In this document: one piece after another, positions 25,435 to 34,740 of the stretch
How the letters are laid out: each line of letters begins with the position of its first letter
How positions within the stretch are numbered: position 1 is the first letter of the stretch
NCBI GenBank assembly: GCA_020637635.1
Contig: JACKKB010000002.1
Coordinates: 337,001 to 401,000 of the forward strand
DNA: 64,000 nt
Direction: 5' to 3'
From: Albidovulum sp.
GTDB lineage: Bacteria; Pseudomonadota; Alphaproteobacteria; Rhodobacterales; Rhodobacteraceae
Notes under the pieces: generated by a model
Told to the model about the DNA's origin: nothing
Seen by the model: the letters and a program-made list of their open reading frames with translations, nothing else
Databases searched by the model: none
Made by a program: the position numbers and the translations under genes

Positions 25435-27859
25435 TCAATCCGCGGCGACGACGCCTCTTTTCCAACGTCGCGATTGCGGAGCGGGCATCGGCAAGGAAGC
25501 TACCGAATCGTTTGCCTGCCAGTTCGAGCACAGCGCGGCGCAGGCGGGAAGTGCCTGGGCCCGTCGTTGGAACCGATCAGGGCCAGCGCATAGTGATACT
25601 GCACCGCGGCTGCGGCCGGCATCGCCTCGGCAGCCCCGCAGCTCACCGCCTCGTCCATGTTGCCGAGCCGATAGGCGATCCAGCCATAGGTATCCTGATA
25701 GGCGCCGACGTTGCCTTGCAGCCGGCGCCGCGATGACTTCGGCACGTCGGAGGCTTACGCCGTCGTGTTGCGCGGTCGCGATAGGCTCGCGAGGTTGTTG
25801 GCGATGACCGGGTTGCCGCTGTTTTCGGCATAGAGCCGTTCGTAGATCGCGATCGCGGCCTCGCTGTCGCCGTTGTGTTCAAGATAGCTCGCCTTGACCC
25901 AGAGAATAGCCGCAGAGCCGGGATCGGCCGCGAGAGCCGCGTCGATGAGTGGACCAACCTCGCCCGCGCGCGCCGGGTCGGCGCCGACGAGATTGATGAG
26001 CGACAGCCAGACCGGCACGCGCGCGGCATCCTCCTTCACCAGCGAGCGAAAGGTCGCCTCGGCCTCGGTCGACTGTCCGGCGAGGGCCTGAAGCGATGCG
26101 TTCACATAGCGCAGGTCCGGGTTCCCGGGGTCGTCGGCGAGGAGCTGGCTGGCATAGGCAAGCGCCTTGTCGACGCGACCGTTGGCGACATGGGCCTCAA
26201 GGATGGCCACCTTCGCCGCCAAGTCGGCCTTGCCCGCGCTGACGAGCCCCTGCAGGTAGGAGACCGCCTCGTCGGATTTCTGCTGCCCGGTCAGGCTTGC
26301 CGCGCGCAGCTGCGCGGCCACGCCGAGTGCCGTCTGGTCGTCGGAGCTTTCGAGCTGGCGCGCGACGCCGCCCGCACGGGCCCAGTCCTGCATCTGCAGA
26401 TAGAGCTGACCGAGGCGCGTCAGAAGCAGCGTGTTGCCCGGCGCAAGACGCAGGCTGTCGATCAGCACCCGCTCGGCCGGCACGAGCTTGTTCTCGGAGG
26501 CGAGAAACGTGGCATAGCGCAGCGACTCCGCCGGCGCCCTGTTGGTCGCCTCGACGGCGAGCGACAACATCTCGCGTTCGAGGTCGCGCTTGCTGTCGCG
26601 TTCATAGGCCTTGGCCATGAGTGTCATCGTCTCGGCATCGCGCGGATCGTGGTCGAGAGCGCGGCGGAGAACCGAGATCGCCTCGCTGACGCTGTCGTCT
26701 TCGATTAGCCAGTTGTCCTTCAGCTTCCAGTGCGCCGTCGTTGCCCTGATCCGACTTCTGCACTCTCCGACCAGCTCTGCGCGCGCTTTCGTTGCCGGTG
26801 GCCGCGACCATGCGCGCCAGACTGATCTTGATCTTCGGCTGCCGTCCGTGTCCGCGGCGCGTCCTTCAGGATGTCCTGACATCTGACGGATCGCCCGCCC
26901 TGCGCCTGAGGTCGAAGAGATAGCCTGCCCGCGCGGCAATGATCTCTGGGGGCGTCGTTGCCTACGGCGATAAGCCGGTCGAGTTCGGCCACTGCTGCGG
27001 CCGGTCCACGCCTGTTCGAAACGAACTGAACCAGATCGAAAATCGCCTGGGTCTCGTTCTCCATCGTCCTGGTGCGTTCGCGCAGGAGCCTCGGCCTTTT
27101 CCGGCTGGTCCTGCAGGTGTACCAGCGCACCAGTGCGTCGTTCAGATCGGCGATCTGCGGAACCGCGCGATCATCTCCAGAAGCCTGCTCGACACCGGCA
27201 TTGTCGCCGAGAGCGGCCAGAACCGAGAGCCGCTGGGCGTGCAGATCAGCGTTGTCGGGCGAGAGCGCTATGGCCTCGTTCAGCTCGGTCAGCGCAGCCT
27301 TGTAATCCTGTGCCTGAAGCAGGTCCTCGATCGCCATGCGACGCAGGTAGATGTTGTCCGGCAGTGCCTTGCGCAGTTCCTTGATCCTGGCGATGGCGGC
27401 CACCTGGGCCGCGGTGTCGCTCTTTGTCCGCGCGACGCCATAGTCGGCGACGGCGCGCAGGGCAGCCAGCCGCAGCATGCCCGGCGCCCGTTCGAGCGCC
27501 TTGTCGGCATACCCGCCCGCGGTGGCGTAGTCGCCGCTCTCGATGCCGATCTCGGCGAGTGCGGTCAGCGCCGGAAGGTCGTCGGGGTATTGTTCGACAA
27601 GCCGCAGGTATTGCGCGAAGGCCTCGCGCAGATTGCCACGGCCGCGCTCGGCCTCGGCATAGGCTCGGCGCGCCTCCTTGTGTTCGCCGTTCAGCTTGAA
27701 GACATTGCGGAACTCGACCAGCGCGCGGTCGATGTCGCCCGCTTCGAGGTAATGCATTCCGGACTGATAGTATTTCTCGGCGCGTTCCTCAGCGGAGTCG
27801 CAGCCGGCCAGGGCCGTCAGCGCCAGCGCAAGCACCAGGGGCAACAAAGAATTTCGCAC
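25435..27859 (-). pseudogene. TPR-repeat lipoprotein of the exosortase/EPS system (PrsT-like), frameshifted
   Basis: N-terminus intact: lipoprotein signal L-A-L-T-A-L-A-G-C with lipid Cys20, then TPR helices (Y-Y-Q-S-G-M-H-Y-L-E-A-G-D-I-D-R-A-L-V-E-F) to about residue 226 (27180). Frames are lost and regained near 27180, 27110 and 26950-26720. About 26720-25760 is intact TPR sequence, then more breaks, with the end around L-A-G-K-R-F-G-S-F-L-A-D-A-R-S-A-I. Total length would be near 800 residues, as in PrsT-type proteins of PEP-CTERM/exosortase polysaccharide loci. It lies between the sugar transferase and the Wza-like gene, on the same strand. Confidence 0.75.
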
Positions 27860-27966
27860 GCGGAGGAAACCTCCCTAGGTCTAGCCGAAAGTCGCCGCGA
27901 CGGGGTCAGCCCCGCCCGGCGGTGGTTTCGTGGGCCATATGCAGGGAAAAGGGAAAGCCGGTCAAA

Positions 27967-28656
27967 TCAATAGCCGGTTCCGCGGATCACGACGCCGACG
28001 GTCGCAACGATGATGCGCAGGTCATTGCTGAAGCTCAGCTCGCGGTCGTAGACGCGGTCGAACTCCACCCGCCGGGAAAACTCGCCCTCGTTGCGATCCG
28101 AAATCTGCCAGGGACCGGTCAGGCCCGGGCGCAGGTAGTAATAGGCAGTGCCCGAATAAATGGCGCGCTGGCTGGGCATCATCGGCCGCGGCCCGACGAT
28201 CGACATCTCGCCGGTCAGGACGTTCCACAGTTGCGGAAGCTCGTCGAGCGAGGTCTTCCGAAGGATCCAGCCGACCCGGGTGATGCGGGGGTCGGACTTC
28301 AGCTTCTGGGTGCTGTTCCACTCCAGCCGCGCCTCGGGATTGCTGTTCAGATAGGACTCCAGCAGCGCGTCGGCGTTCGGCACCATGGTGCGCAGCTTCA
28401 ACATCCGGAACACCCTGCCGCCGCGGCCGACGCGATCGTTCAGATAGAACGGGTTGGAGCCGTCGAGCGACACGAGAAGCGCCATCAGAGCCACGAGCGG
28501 CAGCACGACCACCGAACTGAGCGAAACCGCAGCGATATCGAAGAGGCGCTTGAAGACCTGCCGATAGAGACCATGGCGCGGAATCGTCTCGACGATTCCG
28601 AGCCTCGGGCCCGAAACCGGAAGTTCCTTCGACAGATCGTCGACCGGCAGCGTCAT
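27967..28656 (-). CDS. Polyprenyl-phosphate sugar-1-phosphate transferase (WcaJ/ExoY-like)
   Basis: 229 aa from the ATG at 28656 (AACAGGACG upstream; a GTG at 28677 is the alternative). One membrane segment (A-A-V-S-L-S-S-V-V-V-L-P-L-V-A-L-M) precedes the bacterial sugar transferase domain: K-L-R-T-M-V-P-N-A-D, T-S-L-D-E-L-P-Q-L-W-N-V-L-T-G-E-M-S-I-V-G-P-R-P, R-P-G-L-T-G-P-W-Q-I-S. It loads the first sugar phosphate on undecaprenyl phosphate. First gene of the leftward exopolysaccharide operon, 107 bases before the TPR gene. Confidence 0.9.
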   Translation of the reverse strand: MTLPVDDLSKELPVSGPRLGIVETIPRHGLYRQVFKRLFDIAAVSLSSVVVLPLVALMALLVSLDGSNPFYLNDRVGRGGRVFRMLKLRTMVPNADALLESYLNSNPEARLEWNSTQKLKSDPRITRVGWILRKTSLDELPQLWNVLTGEMSIVGPRPMMPSQRAIYSGTAYYYLRPGLTGPWQISDRNEGEFSRRVEFDRVYDRELSFSNDLRIIVATVGVVIRGTGY

Positions 28657-28677
28657 CGTCCTGTTACCCGCAAGCAC

Positions 28678-29141
28678 ACACCCCGAACCTTCACCAAGCC
28701 CCGCATCGCGGCAGATCGCGGTCCGGGGGAATCATCCGCAACGTCTCGAACATTATCGAAAAATGACTATTCGGACAAACAACCATTTGAATCCATGACC
28801 TCACGAGCGTGACATCTGGTCCGCAACCTGACCGGAGGCATCCGAATTCGGCCGACAGGCGCAGATTCGCGAACAAAGGCCGGGATTCGGGTTTCCCGCC
28901 CCGAAACGATCGGCGCCAGACCGGCCCTGTGGTCAGGATCGGGCAACCTTCCCGTCCGGGATTGGGCTCTGCCTTTCAAACGATTCGTCCTCAAAACGGC
29001 GCATTGGCGCGTGATCGCGGGCCGCGGACACGCGCTCGCGGCGTTTTGCGGGCAATTAGGCCGTGAATCTTTGTATGAAAGGCGATAACAGGCGCTTCGG
29101 ACGCGTCGTGTGGATATGATTGTCATGGTACTGGGTTTCGT
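28678..29141. other. Divergent regulatory region of the two exopolysaccharide operons
   Basis: 464 bases between the leftward sugar transferase and the rightward ATPase. It has AT-rich patches near 28750-28800 and 29060-29130, unlike the surrounding DNA, as expected for promoters. No coding pattern, perfect inverted repeat or known operator was recognised. Confidence 0.5.
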
Positions 29142-30032
29142 ATGAACAAGGTCGTTGGGACCGGAAAGAACGAGAACGCCGGCGTCGGCTTCTACATGGA
29201 CTTCTTCGGATTCCGTGAACGTCCCTTCACGCTCGTGCCCGACCCGGATTTCCTCTTCTGGTCCGCGCAGCACCGCCGCGCCTATTCGGTTCTGGAGTTC
29301 GGGGTACTGAGCCGCGCCCCGATCACGCTCGTCACCGGCGGCGTCGGCTGCGGCAAGACGACCCTCCTGCGCGAACTTCTGCGCCAGTTCGGCGACAAGG
29401 TGACCGTCGGTCTCATCTCGAACGCCCAGGGCGGGCGCGGCGAACTTATCCAGTGGGTGCTGAACGCGCTCGACGTGAAGTTCGACCCGACGATCGGCTA
29501 TGTGCAGCTGTTCCAGAAGCTGCAGGACTACCTGATCGAGGAATATGCCTCGGGGCGCCGCGTCGTCCTGATCTTCGACGAGGCGCAGAACCTCTCCAAG
29601 GAGAGCCTCGAGGAACTGCGGATGCTGACCAACATCAATTCCGGCAAGGACGAGGTGATCCAGCTCGTGCTCGTCGGCCAGCCCGAGCTGCGCGACATGG
29701 TCTTCGATCCGGCGCTGCGCCAGCTCGCGCAGCGGATCGCGGCGAGCTTCCATCTCCTGCCGCTCGACGAGGCGGGCGTGGCCGAACTCGTCGCCTACCG
29801 GCTCAAGGCGGCCGGCGGCAATGGCGAGGAAATCACGCTTGGCGCGTCCAAGCTCATCTACCAGGCGACCCGCGGCGTGCCGCGGCTCATCAACCAGCTT
29901 TGCGACATGGCGTTGCTCTACGCCTGGAGCATGGACCATCACCACGTCGACGAGCATGTGGTGAAATCGGTTCTCGACGACGGTGTGTTCTTTGCCGCCC
30001 AGATTGCAGCGGAAGAAGAGAAGCAGAAATGA
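29142..30032 (+). CDS. ExeA-like AAA ATPase of the exosortase/EPS locus
   Basis: 296 aa. Starts with the typical F-F-G-F-R-E-R-P-F-T-L-V-P-D-P-D-F-L-F-W, Walker A G-G-V-G-C-G-K-T-T at 66-74, Walker B V-V-L-I-F-D-E-A-Q-N-L near 141-151, and a sensor-like G-V-P-R-L-I-N-Q-L-C-D. This is the ATPase commonly placed with Wzz and the autokinase in exosortase polysaccharide loci. The exact job is not established. An ATG at 29196 (M-D-F-F-G-F) is the other likely start. The stop overlaps the next gene by 4 bases. Confidence 0.87.
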   Translation: MNKVVGTGKNENAGVGFYMDFFGFRERPFTLVPDPDFLFWSAQHRRAYSVLEFGVLSRAPITLVTGGVGCGKTTLLRELLRQFGDKVTVGLISNAQGGRGELIQWVLNALDVKFDPTIGYVQLFQKLQDYLIEEYASGRRVVLIFDEAQNLSKESLEELRMLTNINSGKDEVIQLVLVGQPELRDMVFDPALRQLAQRIAASFHLLPLDEAGVAELVAYRLKAAGGNGEEITLGASKLIYQATRGVPRLINQLCDMALLYAWSMDHHHVDEHVVKSVLDDGVFFAAQIAAEEEKQK

Positions 30033-31582
30033 ATATCGACTTGTCCTTCTACATGGCCGTCTTCATGCGGCGCCTGCATTATTTCATCCTGATCTTCACG
30101 CTGGTTCTGGCCGCAGCGCTTGCCGCCGCCTTCCTGTTGCCGCGCGTCTACGTGTCGTCCTCGACGCTTCTCGTCGACAACTCGAAGATCCCGATCTCGC
30201 TCGATGCGCCGCGGGTCCAGGCGGCGGCGCTGGAGAAGCTGCAGAAATCCGAGCAGCTTCTGATGACCCGCGCGAACCTTCTCGACATCGCCAAGAGGCT
30301 CAACGTCTTCAGCAAGATCAACCGGATGTCGCCGGACGAGATCGTCGACGAGATGCGCAAGAAGACGTCGATCCTGAAGAGCGCCGCGCCGGGCGAGGCA
30401 ACGATCATGGAAATCGGCTTTGCCGGCGAAACCGGGGCCAAGGCCGCCGGTGTCGTCAACGAATACGTCACCTTCATCCTGAAGGCCGACGTCGAGGAGC
30501 GCACGGGCAGCGCCGAGGACACGTTGAACTTCTTCGATACCGAAGTGAAGCGGCTCGGAGGCGAGCTCGACGTGGTCAGCGCCCGGATCCTGAAGTTCCA
30601 GGACGAGAACCGCGATGCGCTGCCCGACACGCTGAACTACCGGCTGGGCCAGCAGCAGCTCCTGCAGGACCGGCTGCAAGCATCCGAGCGCAACATCCAG
30701 CAGCTTTCCGAACAGAAGTCGCGGATGATCGCGATCTTCAACTCGACCGGCCAGATCAACTCGCCCACCGCCTCGCAGACGCCCGAGGCGCAGCAGCTCG
30801 ACCAGATGCGGGGACAGCTCACCTCGCTGCTGGCGGTGTTCTCGCCCGAGAACCCCAAGGTCAAGCTGCTCAAGCAGCAGATCAAGGAACTGGAAAAGGT
30901 GGTGAAGGCGCAGATTCCGCAAAACGGGATGGGCGCCCCCGGAGGCGCCAAGACCTTCACCACGGCCTCGATGCTCGATGTCCAGCTCGCCGATCTCGAC
31001 ACCCGAGTGGAGCAGGAGAAGGAGCAGCGCGAAAAGACGATCCAGGAACTCGCCGCGCTCAAGGACACGATCGACCGCACGCCGGCCAACCAGATCGCGC
31101 TCGATGCGCTGAACCGGGACTACAAGAACATCCAGGACCAGTACAATATCGCGGTCTCCAAGCAGGCTGCCGCCGCCGCGGGCGAGCAGATCGAGCTCGA
31201 GGCGAAGGGCGAGCGGCTGATCGTGATCGAGGCGGCAACGGTGCCCGATCGGCCCAGCCGCCCCAACCGGCTTCTGATCGCCATCGGCGGGTTCTTCGGG
31301 GGCGCTTTCCTCGGCTTCGGCGGGATCGTCCTGATCGAGCTTCTGAACCGCGCGGTGCGGCGCCCCAAGGACCTGATCGACGCCTTCGGCATCACGCCGA
31401 TCGTGACGATCCCCTACATGCGCACCCCGAACGAGACGATGATGCGCAGAACGGCGTTCACGGCGGCGCTGCTTGCCGCGGTGATCGGCATTCCGGCGAT
31501 CCTCTACGCGATCCACGTCTACTACCAGCCGCTCGACATCCTGTTTGCCAAGGTGGCCCTGAAGTTCGGTATCCGGCTCTGA
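30029..31582 (+). CDS. Polysaccharide chain-length determinant (Wzz/GumC-like)
   Basis: 517 aa from the ATG at 30029 (ATGA overlap). Two membrane helices, near residues 17-37 and 405-427, flank a long periplasmic coiled-coil region rich in Glu/Gln/Lys; the P-D-R-P-S-R-P-N-R motif precedes the second helix, as in polysaccharide co-polymerases. An additional C-terminal hydrophobic helix follows. It has no kinase domain, so it pairs with the separate autokinase 44 bases downstream. It sets chain length and links polymerisation to export. Confidence 0.9.
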   Translation: MNIDLSFYMAVFMRRLHYFILIFTLVLAAALAAAFLLPRVYVSSSTLLVDNSKIPISLDAPRVQAAALEKLQKSEQLLMTRANLLDIAKRLNVFSKINRMSPDEIVDEMRKKTSILKSAAPGEATIMEIGFAGETGAKAAGVVNEYVTFILKADVEERTGSAEDTLNFFDTEVKRLGGELDVVSARILKFQDENRDALPDTLNYRLGQQQLLQDRLQASERNIQQLSEQKSRMIAIFNSTGQINSPTASQTPEAQQLDQMRGQLTSLLAVFSPENPKVKLLKQQIKELEKVVKAQIPQNGMGAPGGAKTFTTASMLDVQLADLDTRVEQEKEQREKTIQELAALKDTIDRTPANQIALDALNRDYKNIQDQYNIAVSKQAAAAAGEQIELEAKGERLIVIEAATVPDRPSRPNRLLIAIGGFFGGAFLGFGGIVLIELLNRAVRRPKDLIDAFGITPIVTIPYMRTPNETMMRRTAFTAALLAAVIGIPAILYAIHVYYQPLDILFAKVALKFGIRL

Positions 31583-31626
31583 CCTCCGCCGGAGGCCAGC
31601 CACGATGAGTCAAAGGTGATCTGAAG

Positions 31627-32451
31627 ATGGAAAAACTCGAAGCAGCCCTCGCCCGTGCCCGCGAAATGCGCCGGGCCGCACTTGGTGATGCCGGGATCGA
31701 GCGGACCAGCGGAACCTCGACGCCCTCGGCGCCTGCGGTCGAATGGGCCGCCCTGCCCGAGATCTCGGTGTCCGATCCGCTTGCCCGGCGCAACCGGATC
31801 GCCGCGGCGATCGGCGGGCGCGAGGCATCACCCTTCGACATGCTGAGGTCGCGCACGTTGCGGCAGATCAAGGAAAAGAACTGGACCCGGATCGCGCTAA
31901 CCTCGCCCGGGCCCGCCTGCGGCAAGACCACCGTGGCGATCAACCTCGCCCTCAGCCTCTCGCGGCAGCGCGACCTGCGCGTGATGCTCCTTGATTTCGA
32001 CCTGCGCCGGCCTTCGCTGCACCGCACGCTCGACGCGACGCCGCGCAAGTCGCTGCACGAGTTTCTCGAGGGCAAGGCAGAGTTCGCCGAGACCGCCTAC
32101 CGGATCGAAGACAACCTGGTGGTGTCGATGAATGCCACGCCCCATCAGCAGCCGGCCGAACTGATGCAGAGCGAGTCGACGCGGCAGGCGCTCGATCTTC
32201 TCGAGCGTGCCTGGCGGCCGGATGTCATGCTGTTCGACATGTCGCCGATGCTGGCCAGCGACGACAACGTGGGCTTCCTGTCGAATGCCGATTGCGCGCT
32301 TCTCGTGGTGGCGGCGGAATCGACCACGTTGCCCAATATCGACGCCTGCGAAAAGGAACTCGCGCAGCTGACGAACGTGCTCGGCGTGGTTCTGAACAAG
32401 TGCCGCTACGAGGATGAGGGCGCGGGCTACGCCTACGGCACCTACGGCTGA
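31627..32451 (+). CDS. CpsD/CapB-type tyrosine autokinase
   Basis: 274 aa. Walker A P-G-P-A-C-G-K-T-T with Lys100, Walker A'-type L-L-D-F-D-L-R-R-P, then D-M-S-P-M-L-A-S-D-D. The last residues (C-R-Y-E-D-E-G-A-G-Y-A-Y-G-T-Y-G) form the Tyr cluster that is autophosphorylated in trans. It works with the chain-length protein to cycle polymer assembly. Third gene of the rightward operon, followed by a strong terminator. Confidence 0.9.
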   Translation: MEKLEAALARAREMRRAALGDAGIERTSGTSTPSAPAVEWAALPEISVSDPLARRNRIAAAIGGREASPFDMLRSRTLRQIKEKNWTRIALTSPGPACGKTTVAINLALSLSRQRDLRVMLLDFDLRRPSLHRTLDATPRKSLHEFLEGKAEFAETAYRIEDNLVVSMNATPHQQPAELMQSESTRQALDLLERAWRPDVMLFDMSPMLASDDNVGFLSNADCALLVVAAESTTLPNIDACEKELAQLTNVLGVVLNKCRYEDEGAGYAYGTYG

Positions 32452-32478
32452 GCCACCCTTCGGGGCAGCGCGAAACCG

Positions 32479-32510
32479 AAACCCCCGCCCGGGATCCCGG
32501 GCGGGGGTTT
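32479..32510. terminator. Bidirectional terminator between the autokinase and beta-helix genes
   Basis: A perfect 32-base palindrome: AAACCCCCGCCCGGG, AT centre, mirrored right arm ending TTT. The flanking A and T runs serve both strands, matching the convergent genes on each side. Confidence 0.85.
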
Positions 32511-32532
32511 CTTCATTCAGGGGTGCTGGGGC

Positions 32533-34269
32533 TCAGTAGCTTTCGTAAGCCCCGGCATCGGGCGCCTGGCCCTTCGGACGCGCGTCGCCGTCGATGTCGT
32601 CGGCCGGGGCCGAATTCCTGTCGCCGGCGTCGCGGCCGTGCGAGGTCGAACGCAACGTGAAGTTCTGGTTGGCCTGATCGTTGAACTCGGCCGCGCCGCT
32701 CGAGACGATGATGTTGTTCTTCGCCACGATCCCGCGCGAGGGGTCCGACTTCGTCATCAGGTTCATCGTCATGTTGTTGGCGATGAGAACGTTCCTGGAC
32801 GGCGCCCCGTTGCGGTGATTGTCGACCATGATCCACGGGGCGTCTCCGCCGGTGCCCTTCGGATGGACCACGGTATTGTTGACAATCTTGGAGTTCAGCG
32901 CACCGGCCACGAAGATCCCGTGCCAGGTGGTCGTGGTCACGACGTTGTTGCGGATGACGAGCCCGTCGTACATCCCGTCGTAGAGGCCGATCCCCTGCAT
33001 CTCGCAGCGCAGCGGGCTGTCGGTCTTGGCGACCCAGGCGAAGAACTTGTTGTCCTCGATGGTGAGGTTCTTCAACACGCCCGCACCCGGGTTGCCGGCA
33101 CTGTCGAGCGAATAGGCCTGGAAGCCGTCGGCGTGGTTCCCATCGACCTGGAAGCAGTTCTGCACCCGGTTGTGACGCACGATCGAGTTGTTGCCGAGCG
33201 CGCGCATCCCGTCTCCGGAAAAGCCATCGACGACGTTGTATTCCATCAGAGTGTTCGATGCCTGCGCGAAGATGCCGTGGTTGATGCCGGTCACCCGGTT
33301 GTGGGCGATCGTCGCGGTATCGCCGTCGATGTAGAAGGCCCAGAACGGACGGTTCAGCCAGTCCTGCTTGGACCATTGCATGTAGTTGCCGGAATCGGCG
33401 GTGGCGCGGACATCGAGATTGGTGAAGCTGAGATTGCTGGTATCGGCGTAGGACCGAACGAGCGGTCCGCTCGGCGCCTTCAGCGAGAGCGCCCAGATCT
33501 TCAGGCCGTCGAACGCGAGGTTCGAGCTGTTGAAGATGGTCAGGCTTTCCACATGCGCAGTCTGGCCGGGCACCGCTGCGATCAGCACCGGCGACGAAAA
33601 CTTCATGTCCCGGATGGTGATCGGGCCGTGATAGCCGTCCATCAGGAAGATGCGATCGCCGCCCGTGACCTTGCCGGACTTCAGCAGCGCGTCGAGCGTC
33701 TTCCAGGTTTCGCCCGTGGTCGGGGCCGGAATGGTGGGGGTGTTGCTCGCCTCCTGCGTGGGGGGCGTGGGCGTCGGCGTCGGCGTGGGTGTCGGCGTCG
33801 GCGTGGGTGTCGGCGTGGTTTCGGTTGTGGTCGACTCGCTCGTCGAGGGCACCTCGTATTCGCCGGAGCTGGACCCTTCGTTATCGGACTCGCCCGCCGA
33901 CGGTGCCCTCGGCCTGTTCGGCTTGGCGGCCTGCTGCTGCTGCAACTTCTTGCGCAGGACGATCCACTTGCCGGAACGATCGGCGCGGGCCTCTGCGACG
34001 AGCGTGCGCAGGCGCGTCGACCTCGCCCTGACCTTCTTGGCCGCGGGCGCGGGTGTTTCGGCGGCAGCCTCGGCGGCCTTCTGTCTTTGCAAGAGCAGGA
34101 GCGCGCTGGCCCGATTGTCTTCGCCTCCCTTCAGCGAGACCGCTGCGATCGGCGTTCCGGTCACCGGACCGGGGGTCGTCGCCTGAATGAAGTAGTCTGC
34201 GGCACGAAGCGGTGCGGCGGCGATCAGGGTTCCAAGGCTGGCAACAAGTAGAGAACGGACCAGTTTCAT
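32533..34269 (-). CDS. Secreted right-handed parallel beta-helix protein with Thr-Pro linker
   Basis: 578 aa from the ATG at 34269 (GCGAAGGA just upstream). Signal peptide M-K-L-V-R-S-L-L-V-A-S-L-G-T-L-I-A-A-A-P-L (short form shown). Residues about 30-125 are charged and helical, 126-150 acidic/Ser-rich, 151-170 a Thr-Pro repeat, and 185-578 a beta-helix with N-N-x-V/I turns (H-N-R-V-T-G-I-N-H-G-I, V-I-R-N-N-V-V, K-I-V-N-N-T-V-V). Such folds include polysaccharide lyases and mannuronan epimerases. With algD in the locus, action on a uronate polymer is plausible but not shown. Confidence 0.82.
   Translation of the reverse strand: MKLVRSLLVASLGTLIAAAPLRAADYFIQATTPGPVTGTPIAAVSLKGGEDNRASALLLLQRQKAAEAAAETPAPAAKKVRARSTRLRTLVAEARADRSGKWIVLRKKLQQQQAAKPNRPRAPSAGESDNEGSSSGEYEVPSTSESTTTETTPTPTPTPTPTPTPTPTPPTQEASNTPTIPAPTTGETWKTLDALLKSGKVTGGDRIFLMDGYHGPITIRDMKFSSPVLIAAVPGQTAHVESLTIFNSSNLAFDGLKIWALSLKAPSGPLVRSYADTSNLSFTNLDVRATADSGNYMQWSKQDWLNRPFWAFYIDGDTATIAHNRVTGINHGIFAQASNTLMEYNVVDGFSGDGMRALGNNSIVRHNRVQNCFQVDGNHADGFQAYSLDSAGNPGAGVLKNLTIEDNKFFAWVAKTDSPLRCEMQGIGLYDGMYDGLVIRNNVVTTTTWHGIFVAGALNSKIVNNTVVHPKGTGGDAPWIMVDNHRNGAPSRNVLIANNMTMNLMTKSDPSRGIVAKNNIIVSSGAAEFNDQANQNFTLRSTSHGRDAGDRNSAPADDIDGDARPKGQAPDAGAYESY
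33761..33818 (-). repeat. In-frame 6-base repeat encoding the Thr-Pro linker
   Basis: About nine copies of a 6-base unit (ACGCCG/ACGCCC/ACACCC variants on the coding strand) give a run of Thr-Pro pairs. Copy change would alter linker length without breaking the frame. Confidence 0.8.
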
Positions 34270-34602
34270 CGTCATTCCTTCGCTCGGTGTCTTTTGCTCA
34301 CCGCCGAACAATGCGCCCCAAAATGGCAAAGTTGGGGCAGAATTGCAGTCGCGAAATGTTTCAAACACAGAATATTTATCCCCGAGGCGCGTGATCGTCT
34401 CCGATTTCGGCGAGTTCGCGCCGAAATCGGCCCCAAAGGGTGGTATCCCGCTCAAGACACTGCGGCGGAATTGCGGCCGCGCGCCGCAGGCCGCCCCGCT
34501 CCTGCCGAAAAGGTTGACGCCGGTTGTCCGCAACGCCGTTCGCTTCCGCCAGCGAGGCCGCGCCTGCGGCCTCGAAACCGAGAGCTATGGTGGTGGGAAA
34601 TC
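34270..34602. other. Upstream region of the beta-helix gene
   Basis: 333 bases with no convincing gene. It holds an AT-rich stretch at about 34350-34380, the likely promoter zone, and the long inverted repeat listed separately at 34401-34430. Confidence 0.5.
34401..34430. repeat. Perfect 12-base inverted repeat
   Basis: Arms CCGATTTCGGCG and CGCCGAAATCGG around a 6-base centre, about 130 bases upstream of the beta-helix gene start and about 170 downstream of the tRNA. No T run follows on either strand, so it reads more like an operator or RNA hairpin than a classical terminator. Confidence 0.7.
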
Positions 34603-34679
34603 TGGTCGGAGCGAGAGGATTCGAACCTCCGACCCCCTGCTCCCGAAGCAGGTGCGCTACCAGGCTGCGCTACGCTCCG
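34603..34679 (-). tRNA. tRNA-Pro (anticodon CGG)
   Basis: 77 bases including an encoded CCA. Acceptor arms CGGAGCG/CGCTCCG with A73; D arm G-C-G-C-A-G-C-C-T-G-G-T-A-G-C-G-C; anticodon stem CCTGC/GCAGG with loop TTCGGGA, so the anticodon is CGG; T loop GGTTCGAATCC. Reads CCG, a frequent codon here. No integrase or attachment repeat lies beside it. Confidence 0.95.
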
Positions 34680-34740
34680 ACCGTGGGCGGGGGTTACCGA
34701 TTCCCACCGGCTTTGGCAAGGGGCAACGGCGCGGCCGGCA

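Noticed and set aside
29939..31603. Long minus frame opposite the chain-length gene
   Set aside because: Antisense of a clear Wzz-like protein with coupled neighbours.
32638..34251. Long + frame opposite the beta-helix gene
   Set aside because: Low-complexity antisense frame; the minus strand has a signal peptide, ribosome site and beta-helix repeats.
34603..34679. tRNA-Pro as an integration site for a mobile element
   Set aside because: No integrase, no repeated tRNA 3' end and no change in codon use on either side.
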